A stretch of 64,000 nucleotides of DNA, taken from positions 65,529,234-65,593,233 of the forward strand of contig OY726567.1 of the NCBI GenBank assembly GCA_963383645.1, given 5' to 3'. Positions 42,122-54,984 of the stretch are shown here, piece after piece; within the stretch, counting starts at the first letter, position 1, and each line of letters begins with the position of its first letter. Below the pieces are notes generated by a model. It was not told the origin of the DNA. It did no database searches and worked only from the letters and a program-made list of their open reading frames with translations. Made by a program: the position numbers and the translations under genes. The DNA is from Muscardinus avellanarius (taxonomy: Eukaryota; Chordata; Mammalia; Rodentia; Gliridae).

Positions 42122-42224
42122 ACCCCCAATAACCATGGCCTGGTCTTGCTTATTGGACTGTCCCTAAATGAACATGTTGTAAGTCATTACACAGATTCAA
42201 GTTTGTTCCTCAAAATATTACCAG

Positions 42225-42830
42225 TGGAAGCTGGGCTCAGTGACATATGTTTGTGATCCAGTACCCAGGAGGCTGAGGCAGAAGGAATGCTCGTTTGAGA
42301 CCAGTTTGGGCAACTTAGCAAAACCTTTGTTCAAAATATAATAAGGTTGGGCCGGGCATGATGTCATACACTTGCAATCCCAGTGCTTGGGGGTTTGAAA
42401 AAGAAGATCGCACAGGTTCAAAGCCAGCCTCAGCTACTTAGTGAGGCTCTCAGCAACCTAGTGAGACCTTGTTTCCAAATAAATTATAAAATAGGGCTGG
42501 GGTGTAGCCTGAAGGTAGAAAGCCCCTGGGTTCCACCCCCCCCCAGTACCACCAATATATACATATATATATATTATATTTACTGTCATTTGGCTCAGAT
42601 ATAGAGTGTTTACCTGGATTCAGTCTGTAGAACCATGTCATACTAACACATACATATACACACATAATCATGTACACATACACACAATAATTAAATACGC
42701 AATTACTATATGATGAAGTAATACTATTTCTGGATAATATATTCAAGCTCTGTGTGGGATCACATGCCTGTAATCTCAGTACTTAAGAGGCTGAGACAGG
42801 AGGATTGCAGTCTCTCAACTTAGCATGACT
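42225..42830 (+). mobile_element. SINE monomers and one full B1-dID
   Basis: 42225-42325 B1 monomer, 42350-42560 full sense SINE (absent at the homologous 17.0k site), AT microsatellite 42556-42580, 42745-42830 B1 monomer. Confidence 0.8.
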
Positions 42831-43232
42831 CTCAGAAACCCAGCCAAACCCTGGGTGTGAAAACAGATCCCACCAGCCTGCAGTTTCTTCTTGGAGGGCC
42901 GCTGCTGCTCTGAGGCCACTGGGCCTGGCTGGTCTCTGGTCCTTCACTCTTATAATAGTCTGAGAGTTGCTGTGCCTATGTTTTGGTAAATATAGTTAAC
43001 AGCTACAATCCATGGACTCTATGTGACTGAGGCTATCCTTGATAGATTATGTGGCCAGGTCTATTTCGAACACTCCAAATTCTCAGGGGCAAAATGGAGC
43101 TTCCCCTGCGAAGAAAAAATCTTGCTTGTGACTGTAATATCTGTTCCTGCTGCAGGCCCAGCCAGTCCTGTGGTGCAAAGCCTAGTACTCCATAGTATTT
43201 TCTTCCTAAAATCAAATCTATTCATATTCATT
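42831..43232. other. Duplicated-unit spacer
   Basis: Direct match to 17241-17650. No gene seen. Confidence 0.5.

Positions 43233-43265
<33 letters not shown>
43233..43265. repeat. (CTGT)n microsatellite
   Basis: Eight CTGT units where the homologous site has (CT)n. Confidence 0.95.
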
Positions 43266-43432
43266 GTCTCCCCACCTCTCCCTTTGCAGTGCTAGGTATC
43301 AACTAAGAGAACTCATAGATGGTAAGCCAGTACTTTACCAGACATAGGCCTGGAGAAAGCCCCTGAGAGAGGTGACATTAAGGGCCAAGGAGAGGATATG
43401 GGACCTGGAGGCAAGGTCCTGGAGCAGCCAGA

Positions 43433-43990
43433 AAAGGAGGGGGAGGAATAAAAGGAAGAGGGGAGAAAGAGGAGAAGAGGAGGAGAATGAAGAGGAGGAG
43501 GAGCAACAGGAAAAGGAGAAAGATTAGGAAGAGGAGGAGGAGGAGGAAGAAGAGCAGGAGGAGGTGAAAAGGAGGAGGAAGAGGAGAATGAGGAGTAGAA
43601 AGAGTAGTAGGAGGCCAGGTGTGGTGGCACACGCTTGTAATCCCCGCGCTTGGGAGGTAGAGACAGGAAGATCGCGCAGGTTCGAAGCCAGCCGTGGGCG
43701 GTGGCTTAGGAGACCCTGTTTCCAAATTTTAAAAAATGTAAAAATAGGTCTGGGAGTGTAGCCTGGAGGTAGAAGGGCTTCCAGGAACCCCAGTACCACC
43801 ACCAAATAAAACCAAATAGTAGTAGGAGAAATATCAGCAGGACAGCAGGAGTAAGAGGAGAAGAAGAAGGAAGAGGAATAGGAGGAAGAGAAGTAGGAGC
43901 AAGAGGACTAGAAGCAAAAGTAAGAGGAGGAGAAGGAGGAGGAGGAGAAAGAGGAGGAGGAGGTGAAGCAGATGAAAGAGCAAGAGCAGA
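43433..43990. repeat. GGA/GAA purine tract, interrupted by a SINE
   Basis: Nearly all purine on the plus strand (43433-43610 and 43829-43990). Homologue of 4936-5478 on the other strand. Confidence 0.93.
43603..43828 (+). mobile_element. Young B1-dID SINE with 11-bp target duplication
   Basis: Flanked by AGTAGTAGGAG at 43603-43613 and 43818-43828. Has the same GGCTTCCAGGAACCCCAGTACC and CCGCGCTTGGGAGG variants as the copies at 10673, 47339 and 54441. Confidence 0.93.
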
Positions 43991-43999
43991 AGGAGCTTG

Positions 44000-44366
44000 G
44001 TGGTCTCCCAGAAGCTAGGTGAGGATGTACTGTCCTTGCCTTGGGTCTCAGGAGCAGGTCAAGTACAATAAAGCAACACAAAACAAAAAGGTTCATCCGA
44101 ACTTAGGAAGAACCCAGATGCCATTGGAGCCTGAGAAGTTACTACCCTACTGGTCTGGGTGGGTGGAAGCCAGATGGGGTCAGGTGGGGTGAAGAAATGT
44201 GGGCCTAGAACTCGAGAGCCTCTGAGAAGGGAGGACGGAGAGAAATGGGGCATCTGAAGGGCATGGGGAAGGATGGTGGGGTCCAAGCAAGGTTTCTGTT
44301 TCTTTGGTTGGTTTGGATACACTTGCCATTATTTTGTTTCTTTTTTTAAAGTAACTTGCAATCACA
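44000..44366. other. Duplicated-unit spacer
   Basis: Direct match to 17985-18345. No gene seen. Confidence 0.5.
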
Positions 44367-44458
44367 AACACACACACACACACAAACTCACACTCACACA
44401 CAAAAACATATGAACACCTTTCCTGGGAAAGGAAGGTGTACAGAGGAAGAGAAACTTC

Positions 44459-44496
<38 letters not shown>
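44367..44496. repeat. (CA)n / (GT)n pair
   Basis: Short interrupted CA run at 44367-44402 and a 34-bp GT run at 44463-44496, separated by about 60 bp. Homologue of 4408-4568. Confidence 0.9.
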
Positions 44497-44499
<3 letters not shown>

Positions 44500-44690
44500 C
44501 TAGGGATTGAACCAGGGGCATTCTACCCAGAGCTGTATTCCCACCCCTTTCTATTTATTTAGAAATAGGGTTTCTCTAGTTTGCTGAGATTCTCACTACA
44601 TTCCTGATGCTGTCCTCAACCTAGGAACCTCTCAAGTTCCAAAGCACTGGGATTACAGGCATGCATCACCATGCCTGTTCAGGAAATTTA
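44500..44690 (-). mobile_element. Old B1-dID SINE
   Basis: GGGATTGAACCAGGGGCATTCTACCC start, antisense. Confidence 0.8.
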
Positions 44691-45515
44691 ACTGATTCAA
44701 ACTGGAAGAGTCGCTGGTTGCCAGTGCCCCCCATAGGCAGCTCAGGGCTGAGAACTGGAGGAGAGCTGGTGCAGGGCCAGGGCTAAAGTCCTCTGCAGTG
44801 GGAGCAGAAGGAGGACAAGGAAGTGTGAGTTCAGGGCATGACGCTGCAGCAGTACCTCCCTCCCAGCCAGATCTCTCAGGATCCCAGAGGCCCAGCTAAG
44901 TCCTCTGGAGGGAAGGGAGGGAGAGCTAGGGGTCCTGTCCCCTGGTACACCGTGAATCAAGTGTGTTTGGTACAAATGGCATGTGGAACCCTGAGCTGAC
45001 CAGACCTCCTATGTACACCTCACTGGGGTAAGTGCTGCTGCTCTTTGGCTTGAGTAGACAAGCATGCTGAGTCCTTCTGGCCTGCACCACAGCCCACAGA
45101 GTCTAGCAGTGTGCACACCGGGGGCTGTCAGGGACTGTGCTATTTTCTCGGCCTCTCAGGCTGAGGGATTGTGGGGGCCAAATTGTGGGAGTAACCCAGG
45201 TTGGGTTAGCATTTCCAACTAACAATAGGACTTTGTGAGAGCCTCACAGAGCTTCAGAGGGGAGAGGAACAAAGGGAGGAGACAAAGTTCACCATCATGG
45301 TAAAAGTTCCATATGGGCTCTCTTCTCAGAGCTTCAGGGTACTGAGGGAAGACTGGGCTCCTGTATCCTTCTGGCTGTGATGTATCCCACCATTGACCAC
45401 CCAACACCTTCACCCTCTGTGGTTCTCTTCTGCTCTTCCACTTCACTCCCACCAGAGAAGGTTCCAGGAAGCCCATGGCAGGTTTTATGAAGAAATAAGA
45501 GCTCTCAGCCAATGA
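44691..45515. other. GC-richer single-copy duplicated segment (unit C)
   Basis: Direct match to 18656-19495. Its frames are interrupted relative to the other copy, arguing against coding function. Confidence 0.5.
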
Positions 45516-45519
45516 GCAT

Positions 45520-45632
45520 GCTGATCATCTCAGTACATGGATGGCTGAGACAGGAGGATCACAGTTTGTGGAGACTCAGTTACTTAGGCTTCCGCAACTT
45601 GGTGAGACCTTGTTTCAAAATAAAGAAGTCAC
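45520..45632 (+). mobile_element. B1 SINE part
   Basis: Sense B1 monomer shared with 19500-19600; the downstream half is replaced by the RAD23B retrocopy and a 96-bp stretch (45633-45728) that I cannot assign. Confidence 0.7.
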
Positions 45633-46689
45633 AATGATGGCAGCCACCATCCCATTGTGAGGTAGCGGATTCTCTGCTGCTCTTGTAGAACCCTGGCACC
45701 TCTGGGGTAACAGTCACCTGTGCAGCGGTGAGGCCAGGAGGAAATTATTGAATGTGAAATGGGGAAAGATGCCTTTCTAGTAGCAGGCCAAAAATTAATT
45801 TATTAAGACAAAATCCTTAATGAGGATACTGCTTTTAAACAATATAAAATTGATGAGAAAGATTTTGTGGCAGTATGGGGACAAAACCCAAAGCAATGTC
45901 AACACCATCACCAGCCTACAACTCTGCAATCAAATCCTGCCACCACCACAGTTAGCTCCTCCACAGCAACAACTGTGGCTCGGGCCCAGCCTCCACCCCT
46001 GCTGTAGCTCCCACGTCCACACCTGTGTCCACCACTCTAGCACCAACCACAGCATCCTCTGAGCCTGCGCCGCTAGTGCAGCTCAGCAAGAGAAGCCTGC
46101 AGAAAAGCCGGCAGAGACACCAGTGGCTACCAGCCCAGCATCATCTGACAGTACATCAGGAGATTCTTCTCCATCAAAGCTTTTTGAGGACGCAACAAGT
46201 GCTCTCGTGACAGGCCAGTCTTGGGAGAACATGGTAACAGAGATCATGTCAATGGACTATGAACAAGAGCGAGTAATCGCAGCCCTGAGAGCCCGTTTCA
46301 ACAATCCTGACAGAGTAGAGGGCTACCTCCTAATGGGAACGCTGGAGATAGAGAAAGTCAGGCCATGATTGACCCTGCTCAGGCCGCGAGTACTGGGACA
46401 CCTCAGTCTTCAGCAGTGGCGGCAGCTGCAGCAACCACAACACCAGAGATTACAACAAGTCCTGTGGACATCCCTTGAAATTTTTCTGAATCAGTCTCAG
46501 TTCCAGCAGATAAGACAAATTATTCAACATAATCCCTCCCTGCTTCCAGCACTGCTACAACAAATAGGTCGAGATCATCCTAAATTACTTCAGCAAATTA
46601 GCCAACAACAGGAGCATGAATTAGTTCAAGAAGCTGGTAGTCAAGGAGGAGGAGAAAGAGGAGGAGAAGGAGGAGGAGGAAGAGGTGAA

Positions 46690-46748
46690 AATGGAAGTGG
46701 AGGTGGAGGTGGAGGTGGAGGTGGAGGTGGAGGTGGAGGTGGAGGTGG
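46690..46748. repeat. (GGTGGA)n microsatellite in the RAD23B glycine linker
   Basis: About nine GGTGGA units preceded by GGAGGA/GAAGAG text; expands the natural poly-Gly linker. Confidence 0.93.
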
Positions 46749-47338
46749 CACTGGAGGAATTGCAGAAGGTGGAACGGGGCATTGAACTACATTCAAGTAG
46801 CATGCCAGGAAAAGGAAGCTATTGAAATGTTAAATGCATTAGGATTTCCTGAAGGACTTGTGATACTAGCATATTTTGCTTGTGAGAAGATGAGATTTTG
46901 GCTCAAATTTCTTCTACAGCAGAATTTTGATGAAGATTGAAAGGGACTCTTGTATCTCAGACTTCACACCAGTGCATTACACTTACTTTGTGCACTGGAT
47001 TGTCTGGGATGACTTGGGCTCATATCCGCAGCACTTGGTATACGGTAGTAGATTATTGGAGTGGGGAGGGAGGGATCTAGGATACAGGGCAGGGCTAATG
47101 TCTGCTTCAATTAGCAGATGCTGCAAATCCCCACAGTGAAAAATATACAACCAAAATGATCAGCTTTTGCAGGTCTTTCTTCCTCTATAAGACAGTAGGT
47201 TTTCCCTAGGTTTCACTCTTTTTAGTATACTAGATCCAGAAATTTAGTGCAATGCCCTGCTTTATATTTCTTTAACCTAACATTGGTTTCTGAATCTCTG
47301 CTCCCTAGAATTTACAGTCTTTATTTTGTGGCAACACT

Positions 47339-47564
47339 GGATAATGTGTTTTTTTTTTTTTTTTTTTTTTTTGGTGGTACTGAGGTTCCTGGAAGCCCTT
47401 CTACCTCCGGGCTCCACTTCCAGACCTATTTTTATATTTTTATTTGGAAACAGGATCTCCTAAGCCAGCACACGTGGCTGGCTTTGAACCTGTGCGATCC
47501 TCCTGTCTCTGCCTCCCAAGCGCGGGGATTACAAGCATGCGCCACCACGCCCAGCTGGATAATG
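47339..47564 (-). mobile_element. Young B1-dID SINE in the RAD23B retrocopy
   Basis: Flanked by GGATAATG at 47339-47346 and 47557-47564. Same diagnostic variants as the copies at 10673, 43603 and 54441. Confidence 0.9.
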
Positions 47565-47943
47565 CATTTTGAAATTGAAAAATATTTGGAGCAACTGTAA
47601 ACAGAAATGCCAAAGTATTGATGGTTATGGTTGCTGCTTCACACAATTAAAAAATTAATGTGTAAAGAAGCCCATTCTTTCATGTTAAATACTTGGGGAG
47701 AGGGAGGAAGAAAGGGAACTTTTTCTTAAATTGAAAATACGTACTGCTATTTTAAAATATCTTGATCATTGAATGTGAGACCCTTCTAACATGATTTGAG
47801 AAGGTGAACAAGTATAGACTGTCGGAGATTCCTCTCCAGAACTTGGGAGGGAGAGACCTAAAATGAAGGACCCGGACAATCACTCCTTTGGCAACTGACA
47901 ATTTTATTCTCTAAAACAATAAAAAAAAAAACTAGAAAAAAAC

Positions 47944-49280
47944 TGAAAGATCATAAGTCCAACCATTTTAACTTGGAGACTATATTTACAATAATAGCTG
48001 CAAATAGCTTTCAGTAATTGGAACATTTCACAAATGTTTTTGAAGATCATCTCAAATCCCCATGCAAATGCTGTCACTGTACTTACACATGACATGATAA
48101 TCACCTGCCAGCAAGGACATGACCTCATGGCGTCCAAACCTTTATCTCTGTGACAAGTCAGGCTCTTGTGCAGAAATGCACTGACTCTGGCCATGTGAGC
48201 CACTGCCCCAGCAAGACACAGCATTGGGTAAGCTGACCTTCTTTTAGGCAGAGAGCCATATTTGGGGAAATAGAAAATTTGCTATTGAAAAATGTGACAT
48301 AGGTCTCTAATTCTTCGCTTCCCTCAGGATCAAGACTGAACATAGTAAATATGTAGCAGAGCCAGCCATGGGGTGCACACCTGTAATCCCAGTACTTGGG
48401 AGACTGAGTTAGGAGGATCCCAGGCTCAAGCAATACAAAGGGCTGGGGTGTAGCTTGGAGGTAGAATGCCACTGGGTCAATCTGCAGTAGGTATGCATGT
48501 ATGTATGTATGCATGCATGCGTGTATGTATGTGTGTACACAGTCTGATATATATGAGAGATATTATGTGGAGTTCCTGAGACATAGCATTACCTCGGCCT
48601 TCCTATCTCAGGGCCTGACATCCCTTGTTCATCTCTGTCACAGCCCCACCTGCACTGGCCTCTCTGAATGAGTACAGCGACCGCACAGTCTTTGCTCTCC
48701 TGCTTATGAAAGGGTCTGGAGCTGTTCAGCGCTTGGCTTCTCTTTACACCCCTGTTACCTGGTGACAATGGCTACTTAGGACAAGAAAAGGAGACTTGTG
48801 GTTGTAGCCTGTTTTGCTTTGGTTGGCTATGGCAGCATGCCTTAAAAATTCTGCATGATGTGTGCAAAACCGTCCCCTCCACCTCTCTTCTTAAGGGTTC
48901 TGGGGAGTAGGATGCACTTCAGTGTGCCAGTAATTTCATGTCTACAGAAGTTTTGTGGCACCAGTGTGAATGTAAGCTCTTCCTCTCATTTAGAGAAAGA
49001 GAATCTTGTTTTTACAAATAGTGCCTAAGTGTTTACACGGCTTAGAGAGCAGGAATAATTCAGGTCTGTCTCGGGTCAATTCTGCACTGACCTGGGTTTA
49101 ATAGTGCCTCAATGGGTCACAGCTTTGGCACCTGCTCCAGACCCGTTGGGATCCAAAGCTGACGCTTTCTCAAGCTGCTGCTCCACTCAGCCTGACCACA
49201 TCCCCTTGGTCTGCTGTGATGGCTGAGGTCATAGCCAGAGAGGATGAGGGAAGATTGCCTGCCAGGAGCTCAGCAAGTCA
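47944..49280. other. Single-copy duplicated segment (unit C) with transposon end
   Basis: Begins with the GATCATAAGTCCAACCATTT transposon-end text (47950-47970) and runs parallel to 23.09-24.42k. Old SINE monomer at 48355-48490, (ATGT/ATGC)n at 48493-48536. No conserved coding frame. Confidence 0.5.
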
Positions 49281-49289
49281 GGGGTGTGT

Positions 49290-49299
49290 GTGTTTCTAT

Positions 49300-49340
<41 letters not shown>

Positions 49341-49998
49341 CTGGAGGTTGAAGTCAGAGCCATTCTTCCTCTGACTTACACATGTAGCCCTTTTCATTTT
49401 ATTTATTTACTTATTTATTTTTCAGTACTGAGGATTGGACCCAGGCATTCTACCTCTGAGCTATGCCCTGGTAACCTATTTTTTTCTTTATTATGATCCA
49501 GAGTCTCACTGAGTTTCAAAGGGCCTCACTAAGTAGTTGAGGCTCTCCGTGAACCAAAATGCTCCTGTCTCAGTCTCCCAAATGCTGGTATTACAAGTGT
49601 GAGCCACCACATCTGGTTTATTTTTCATTTTAAAGCAGGATTTGGCTAAGTTTCTGAAGCTGGCCTCAAATCTGTGATCCTCCTGTTTCAGCCTCCCAAG
49701 TACTGGTATTACAGGCCACCTGTCCAGGCATAACCACCTTATTCAGAGATAAAACACCCCTGGGTTCAATCCTCAGTACCACAACAAAAGAAAAATAAAG
49801 AAAGGAAGAAACAAGGGAAAGGAGGGAGAAAACTTAGAAGGCTTTCACTTTCATCTTGGTTTAAATAATGCTGGATGAGAAAGCATAATTAATTCATTTC
49901 ATTTTTGTGTAGACAATGAAAATGCAGAATTCTCATAAGAATAGTCATTGCGCAAAGTGAAGCTATGACCCTAAATTAGACACTTTGCAAAAACAACA

Positions 49999-50050
<52 letters not shown>

Positions 50051-50294
50051 TTCTGGGATATTATGAATAGACCCCAAGGGCATTCTCCCTCTGAGCTACA
50101 CCACCAGCCACCCCCCCCCCATTTTTATTATTCTTTTATTTTGAGACAGGCACTCACTAAGTTGCAGAGAGCCTCACTAAATTGCTGAGGTTGGCTGCAA
50201 ACCTGTTTCTCATTTGTCTTAGTCTTCCAGATACTGTGATTACAAGTTCCATCACCAAGCCTATCTGAAATGTATTTTATATTAAAAAAAACTT

Positions 50295-50333
<39 letters not shown>

Positions 50334-51518
50334 CTGCGGGTCTGGGGATGGAACCCAGGGGCATTAGACCTCTGAGATACAGCCCCTGCCCTATTTTTAT
50401 TATTCTTTATTTTGAAACTGGGCCTCACTAAGTAGCTGAGGCTGACTGCGAACCGGGATCCTCTGGTCTTAGCCTCTTGAATGCTGGGATTACAAGTGTG
50501 CACCACCACGCCCAGCTAAAAAATACTTTTAAATAGCATTATCAGGGTAATTCACGAGGGGGATATATGTTACATTTGTGAAGAAATTTTTGTTTTTGTC
50601 CTGAGAAATGCTTGTTTACATAATTTCCTTCCTTACAAAACATATGCTTCAGCCAGGTTTGGTGATACACACCTGTAATTCCAGTTGCTGGAGAGACTGA
50701 GACAGGAAGATCACAAGTTCAAGGCCTTTCCAGGGCAGTGTATTGAGATCCTGGCTCAAAATCCAACCCACCCAACAAAGAAAATGTAAAACTGTTATTT
50801 AACTGTTTTATTTTAATTAATTAATTTATTTATTTATTTATTGCAGTACTGGGGATGGAACTCAGAAGCATTCGACTTCTGAGCTACACCCCCAGCCCTA
50901 TTTTTAATTCTTTTTTTTTGGGGGGGGGTGATCTGGGGATGGAACCCAGGGGCATTTGACCTTCAAGCTACAACCTGCCTGATTTTTTATTCCTTATTTT
51001 GAATCAGGGTCTCAGTAAGTTAATGAGTGCCTCACTAAGTAGATGAAGCTGTCAGTGAACCACGATCTATGATCCTCCATGATCTGTGATTTGTGGTCTC
51101 AGCCTCCCAAATGCTGAGATTGCAGCATATGCCACCACACCTGGCCATATTTAATGGTTTTTAATGGACACTTAAACTGGACACGGTGGCACATTCCTGT
51201 AATCCCAGTACATGGAGGTTGAGACAGGAAGATCTCAGGTTCGAAGGCAGCCTCAGCAAGTAGTGAGACTCTGATCAATCTGTGAGACCCTTTTTCAAAG
51301 AGAAAATTAGAGAAAGGGCTGGGGGTGTAGTTCTGCAGTAGATTCCCTTGGGTTCAATCCTCAGGGACATAAATCATAAATGATAATAATAATAATGATA
51401 ACCTCAATGCCAGTCTTCCTATATCATTTGGCTATATAAAGTATATTTTATTATGTGTTTTATGTTTTTTCTTTGATCTTTTGTAAGTTTTACTATTTTA
51501 CATATTCTAATATTCTGT

Positions 51519-51568
<50 letters not shown>

Positions 51569-51780
51569 GCTGAGAATTGAACCAGTGAAATTCTAAATCC
51601 AAGCTACACCCCCAGCCAGACTTTGTATTCTTTATTTTGAAACAGGGTCTCACTAAGTTGCAGAGGGCCTCACTAAGTAGCTCAGGCTGACCATGAACCT
51701 GCAGTCCTCTTGTCTCAGCCTCCCAAGGACTGAGATTATGAGCGTGCACCACCATGCTTGGTTTATTTTTATTTTATTTT
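49290..51780. mobile_element. Dense SINE cluster with microsatellites
   Basis: (GT)n 49300-49337; antisense SINEs about 49340-49615, 49620-49730; ID piece 49735-49785; spacer 49790-50000; (GT)n 50002-50049; antisense 50060-50270; (ATTT)n 50297-50334 and antisense 50335-50518; spacer 50520-50645; sense 50650-50770; ID antisense 50845-50905; antisense 50930-51148; sense 51175-51370; (GT)n 51520-51567; antisense 51568-51770. Confidence 0.8.
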
Positions 51781-51789
51781 TAAAATTAT

Positions 51790-51865
51790 TTTATTGTTGT
51801 ATGAATACAGTGTACCAATAAAAAATTAAAAAAATTCTTTTTATTGTTGCACTGTATTCATACAT
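51790..51865. repeat. Short palindrome of the L1 3' terminus
   Basis: TATGAATACAGTGTACCAAT (sense L1 end) is followed after an AT-rich centre by TATTGTTGCACTGTATTCAT (antisense). The homologous L1 at 25486 lacks the extra sense half. Confidence 0.8.
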
Positions 51866-53860
51866 CTTAAGGAGATGGTAGATGGTGGAGACATACATGC
51901 ACAGATCACACAATTAGCCCTTATCCAATTCCCACCCCATTCTCTCCCCCTCTCTTCTTCTCATGTTTGGCTTAGTGATTGATATTGATATGTTTGTTAA
52001 AGTACATCATGAGCATTAGAGAATCTCCCTCTTCCCCCTCCCATCCCCTCATATGGTCGCTTTCTTTTTTCATCTATAGAATCTCCTTTTTCATCTAGGG
52101 TTCCTCCTATGACCCATTTTTCCCTAGCTTTTGCATATTAGGGAGAGCATTTGATTTGTTATTTTTGTAACTGACTAATCTTACTTAACATAATGTCCTC
52201 CAGTCCTATCAATTTCCCTGTAAATGACATAACTGTGTTTTTCTTTATGGCCGAGTAAAATTCCATTGTGTGTATATCCCATAGTTTTGTAATCCACTCA
52301 TCTGTTGAAGGACATTTTGGCTGGTTCCATAGTTTGGCAATGGTGAATTGTGCAGGTATGAACATAGATACACATGCATTAGTTTGGTGGTTTGATTTTC
52401 TTTCTTTTGGGTAGATACCCAGAAGTGGTATTGCTGGATCATACGGTAAGTTTGTATCCATTCTTCTGAGGATCCTCCACACTGTTTTCCAAAGTGGTTG
52501 CACTAATTTGCAATCCCACCAACAATGTATTAGAGTTCCTACTTCTTCACATCCTAGCCATCATTTGTTGTTGTGTTTAGAATGATTGCCATTCTCCTTG
52601 GTGTTAGGTGGAATCTCAGGGTAGTTTTGATTTGCGTCTCTCTGATTGCTAATGATGTTGAGCATTTTTTCATGCATTTATTGGCCATTTGAATTATTTT
52701 ATTCATGAAGTATATATTTAGTTCACTTGTTCACTTTTTAAATTTTTTATTGGTGCACTGTATTCATACATCATAATGGGATAAAAATAATACTTTTGTA
52801 GACATACATGCACACATCGCCCAGTTAGCCCCTACCCGATCCCCACCCCTTTCCCTCACCATCCCTCCTTCCCATGCTTGGCATAGTGGTTGACATCTAG
52901 TATTATAGCAATTTATCCAATATTAACGATGATAATCTCACATAACAGTTTCATTTGTCTGATACCAAGTTTTGATGACTTAAAGAAACATTTCAACATT
53001 TCTTTTTGCTTTCTTCCTTACCAGAGAATATTTCTTTCTTTTTCTTTTTTAAGGTGAAACTATCATATATTTATTTATTTATTTATTTATTTTTCACAAA
53101 AAATCAATCCTAATATGGAATATTGACTCTAGATACCCAAAACAATCTCGAAAAAGAACAAAGCTCGAAGATGTATATTTTCTGATTTCAAACCATATAA
53201 AGCTACAATAATTGAAACTGTAGTACTGTTATAAAGGCAGATATATAAACCATTGGAGTTAAATAAAAGCCTAGAGATAAATTCTTCCATATATTGTCAA
53301 TTTATTTTTGACAAGGTTTCCACGAACATTTGGTGCAGGAAATAATTATCTTTTAACTAAATATTTTTGAAAAATAATAATTACATGAAGAAGAATAAAA
53401 TTGGACCCTTACCTAACACCATATACAAATATTAACTCAAAATAGATAAAAGACCCAAATATAAATCTTAAGACTATAAACTTTTAGAAGAAAATCTGGG
53501 TCATAAAACCTCACAACTTTGAAATTGGCAGTGATTTCTTGGATATGATTTCAATGGCACAGGCAACATAAGGGTAAACAAACTCCCTAAAAAATAAAAA
53601 CATATTGTATATCCAAAGACAATGTAAACAGAGTTAAAAGTTACTGGTAGAATGGGATAAAATATTTCCAAATGCTATATCTGAAGGTATATTAATATTC
53701 CAACTAGAAATCCTAAGAATTAGCAACAATAAAAGCAAACAATACAATTTAGAGATAGGTAAAAGACTAACATAAATAATGAATCTCCACAGATAACCTT
53801 ACTTAGTTGTCTGTTGGATGGAAAATCTTGTTTCTCTGGTTCTGGTGTGTGTTACCTGTT

Positions 53861-54984
53861 TTATTCTTTGTAGTTAATCTCTTTGAGTATTTTCTCTAGC
53901 GCTGGTTTTGAAGACATAAATTCCTTCAGTTTCTGTTTGTCGTGGAAGCTTCTTATTTCCCCATTTAATTTGATAGAAAGTTTTTCTGGGTAGGAAATTT
54001 TTGGCTGGAAGTTGTTTTCTTTCAGAGTTTGGAATATGTTACTCCAAGCCCTTCTGGCTCTCATGACTTGGGAAGTCTGGAGTGATTCTAATTGGTTTGC
54101 CTCTGAATGTCACTTGGCTCTTTGTTTTTGTTGCCTTTAAGATTCTCTGCTTGGCTTCCACATTGGTCATTTTGACAATTATGTGGCGTGGGGATCCTCT
54201 TCTCCAATCCTGTCTAAAGGGAGTGCTATAAGTTTCCTGGACCTGCATATCGACCTCTTGCTCTATGTTTGGAAAATTTTCTGCTATTATTTCTTTGAAG
54301 ATATTACTGATCCCTTTGGTTTCACCTTCTTTTCCCTCCTCTATTCCAATTATTCTTAGGTTAGCTCTCTTAAAATGGGCCCATATTTCTTCAATGTCAG
54401 ATTCCAGCTGTCGGATTTTTTTTTCTAAATTAGAAACTATGCGTTCATTTTTTATTTTATTTTATTTTTATTTTTTATTTTTGGTGGTACTGGGGTTCCT
54501 GGAAGCCCTTCTTCCTCTGGGCTATACTCCCAGACCTAATATATATATATTTATTTGGAAACAGGGTCTCCTAAGCCAGCACACGCGGCTGGCTTCGAAC
54601 CTGCGCGATCCTCCTGTCTCTGCCTCCCAAGCGCGGGGATTACAAGCGTGCGCCACCACGCCTGGCGCGTTCATTTTTTAAATGATCTTCTAAGAGCAAG
54701 ATTCTATTCTCCATGTGGTCTAGTCGGTTCTTTGTACTTTGAATTGAGGCCTTTACTTCATTAATTGCATCCTTTATCTCTTTTTGGCTCTCTCTGAATT
54801 CTTTTTGAAACACCTTTATTATTTCTACAGATATTTTCCTGATTTGATCTTCTAGAAATCTCTGAATTTCTGTTTTATTGGGTTCTGATGTTGTGGGATT
54901 GTGGGCATTCATTGCTCTATTGTTCTTCCTCTTTCCCATGATTTTGGAAGTTTGTGCCTTCTCTGGGTTCTTCCCTTCTGTCAC
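53861..54984 (-). pseudogene. L1 ORF1 of half-L1 copy 2, split by a SINE
   Basis: N-terminal part 54682-54984 (GKNPEKAQTSKIMGKRK, coiled-coil DAINEVKASIQSTKNRLDHM), SINE at 54441-54680, then the RRM-like and C-terminal domains down to 53861 (ETYSTPFRQDWRRGSPRHII, RRAWSNIFQTLKENNFQPKI). A deletion of a few bases near 54070 shifts the frame. The first part has no 13-nt deletion, unlike copy 1. Confidence 0.85.
54441..54680 (-). mobile_element. Young B1-dID SINE in half-L1 copy 2
   Basis: Flanked by GCGTTCATTTTTTA at 54441-54454 and 54667-54680. Not present in half-L1 copy 1 (uninterrupted at about 1560). Confidence 0.94.

Larger units (their letters stand above)
45729..47942 (+). pseudogene. 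RAD23B: RAD23B processed pseudogene
   Basis: RAD23B is a nucleotide-excision-repair and proteasome-shuttle protein. The retrocopy is intronless and starts within the ubiquitin-like domain (IECEMGKDAF-like, then KIDEKDFVAV at about 45850). It continues through a Pro/Thr/Ala linker, UBA1 ([20 protein letters not shown] at about 46160, [21 protein letters not shown] to 46340), the XPC-binding region ([20 protein letters not shown] at about 46500-46560), a Gly-rich linker expanded to GGTGGA repeats, and UBA2 ([17 protein letters not shown] near 46815-46865), ending at about 46938. A 3'UTR-like tail follows to an A-run at 47920-47930, with a SINE inside (47339-47564). Several frameshifts and stops break the frame. 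The equivalent position in unit B (19.6-23.08k) has no RAD23B sequence. Confidence 0.88.

Noticed and set aside
45820..46785. Overlapping frames taken as separate genes
   Set aside because: They are frameshifted pieces of one RAD23B retrocopy.
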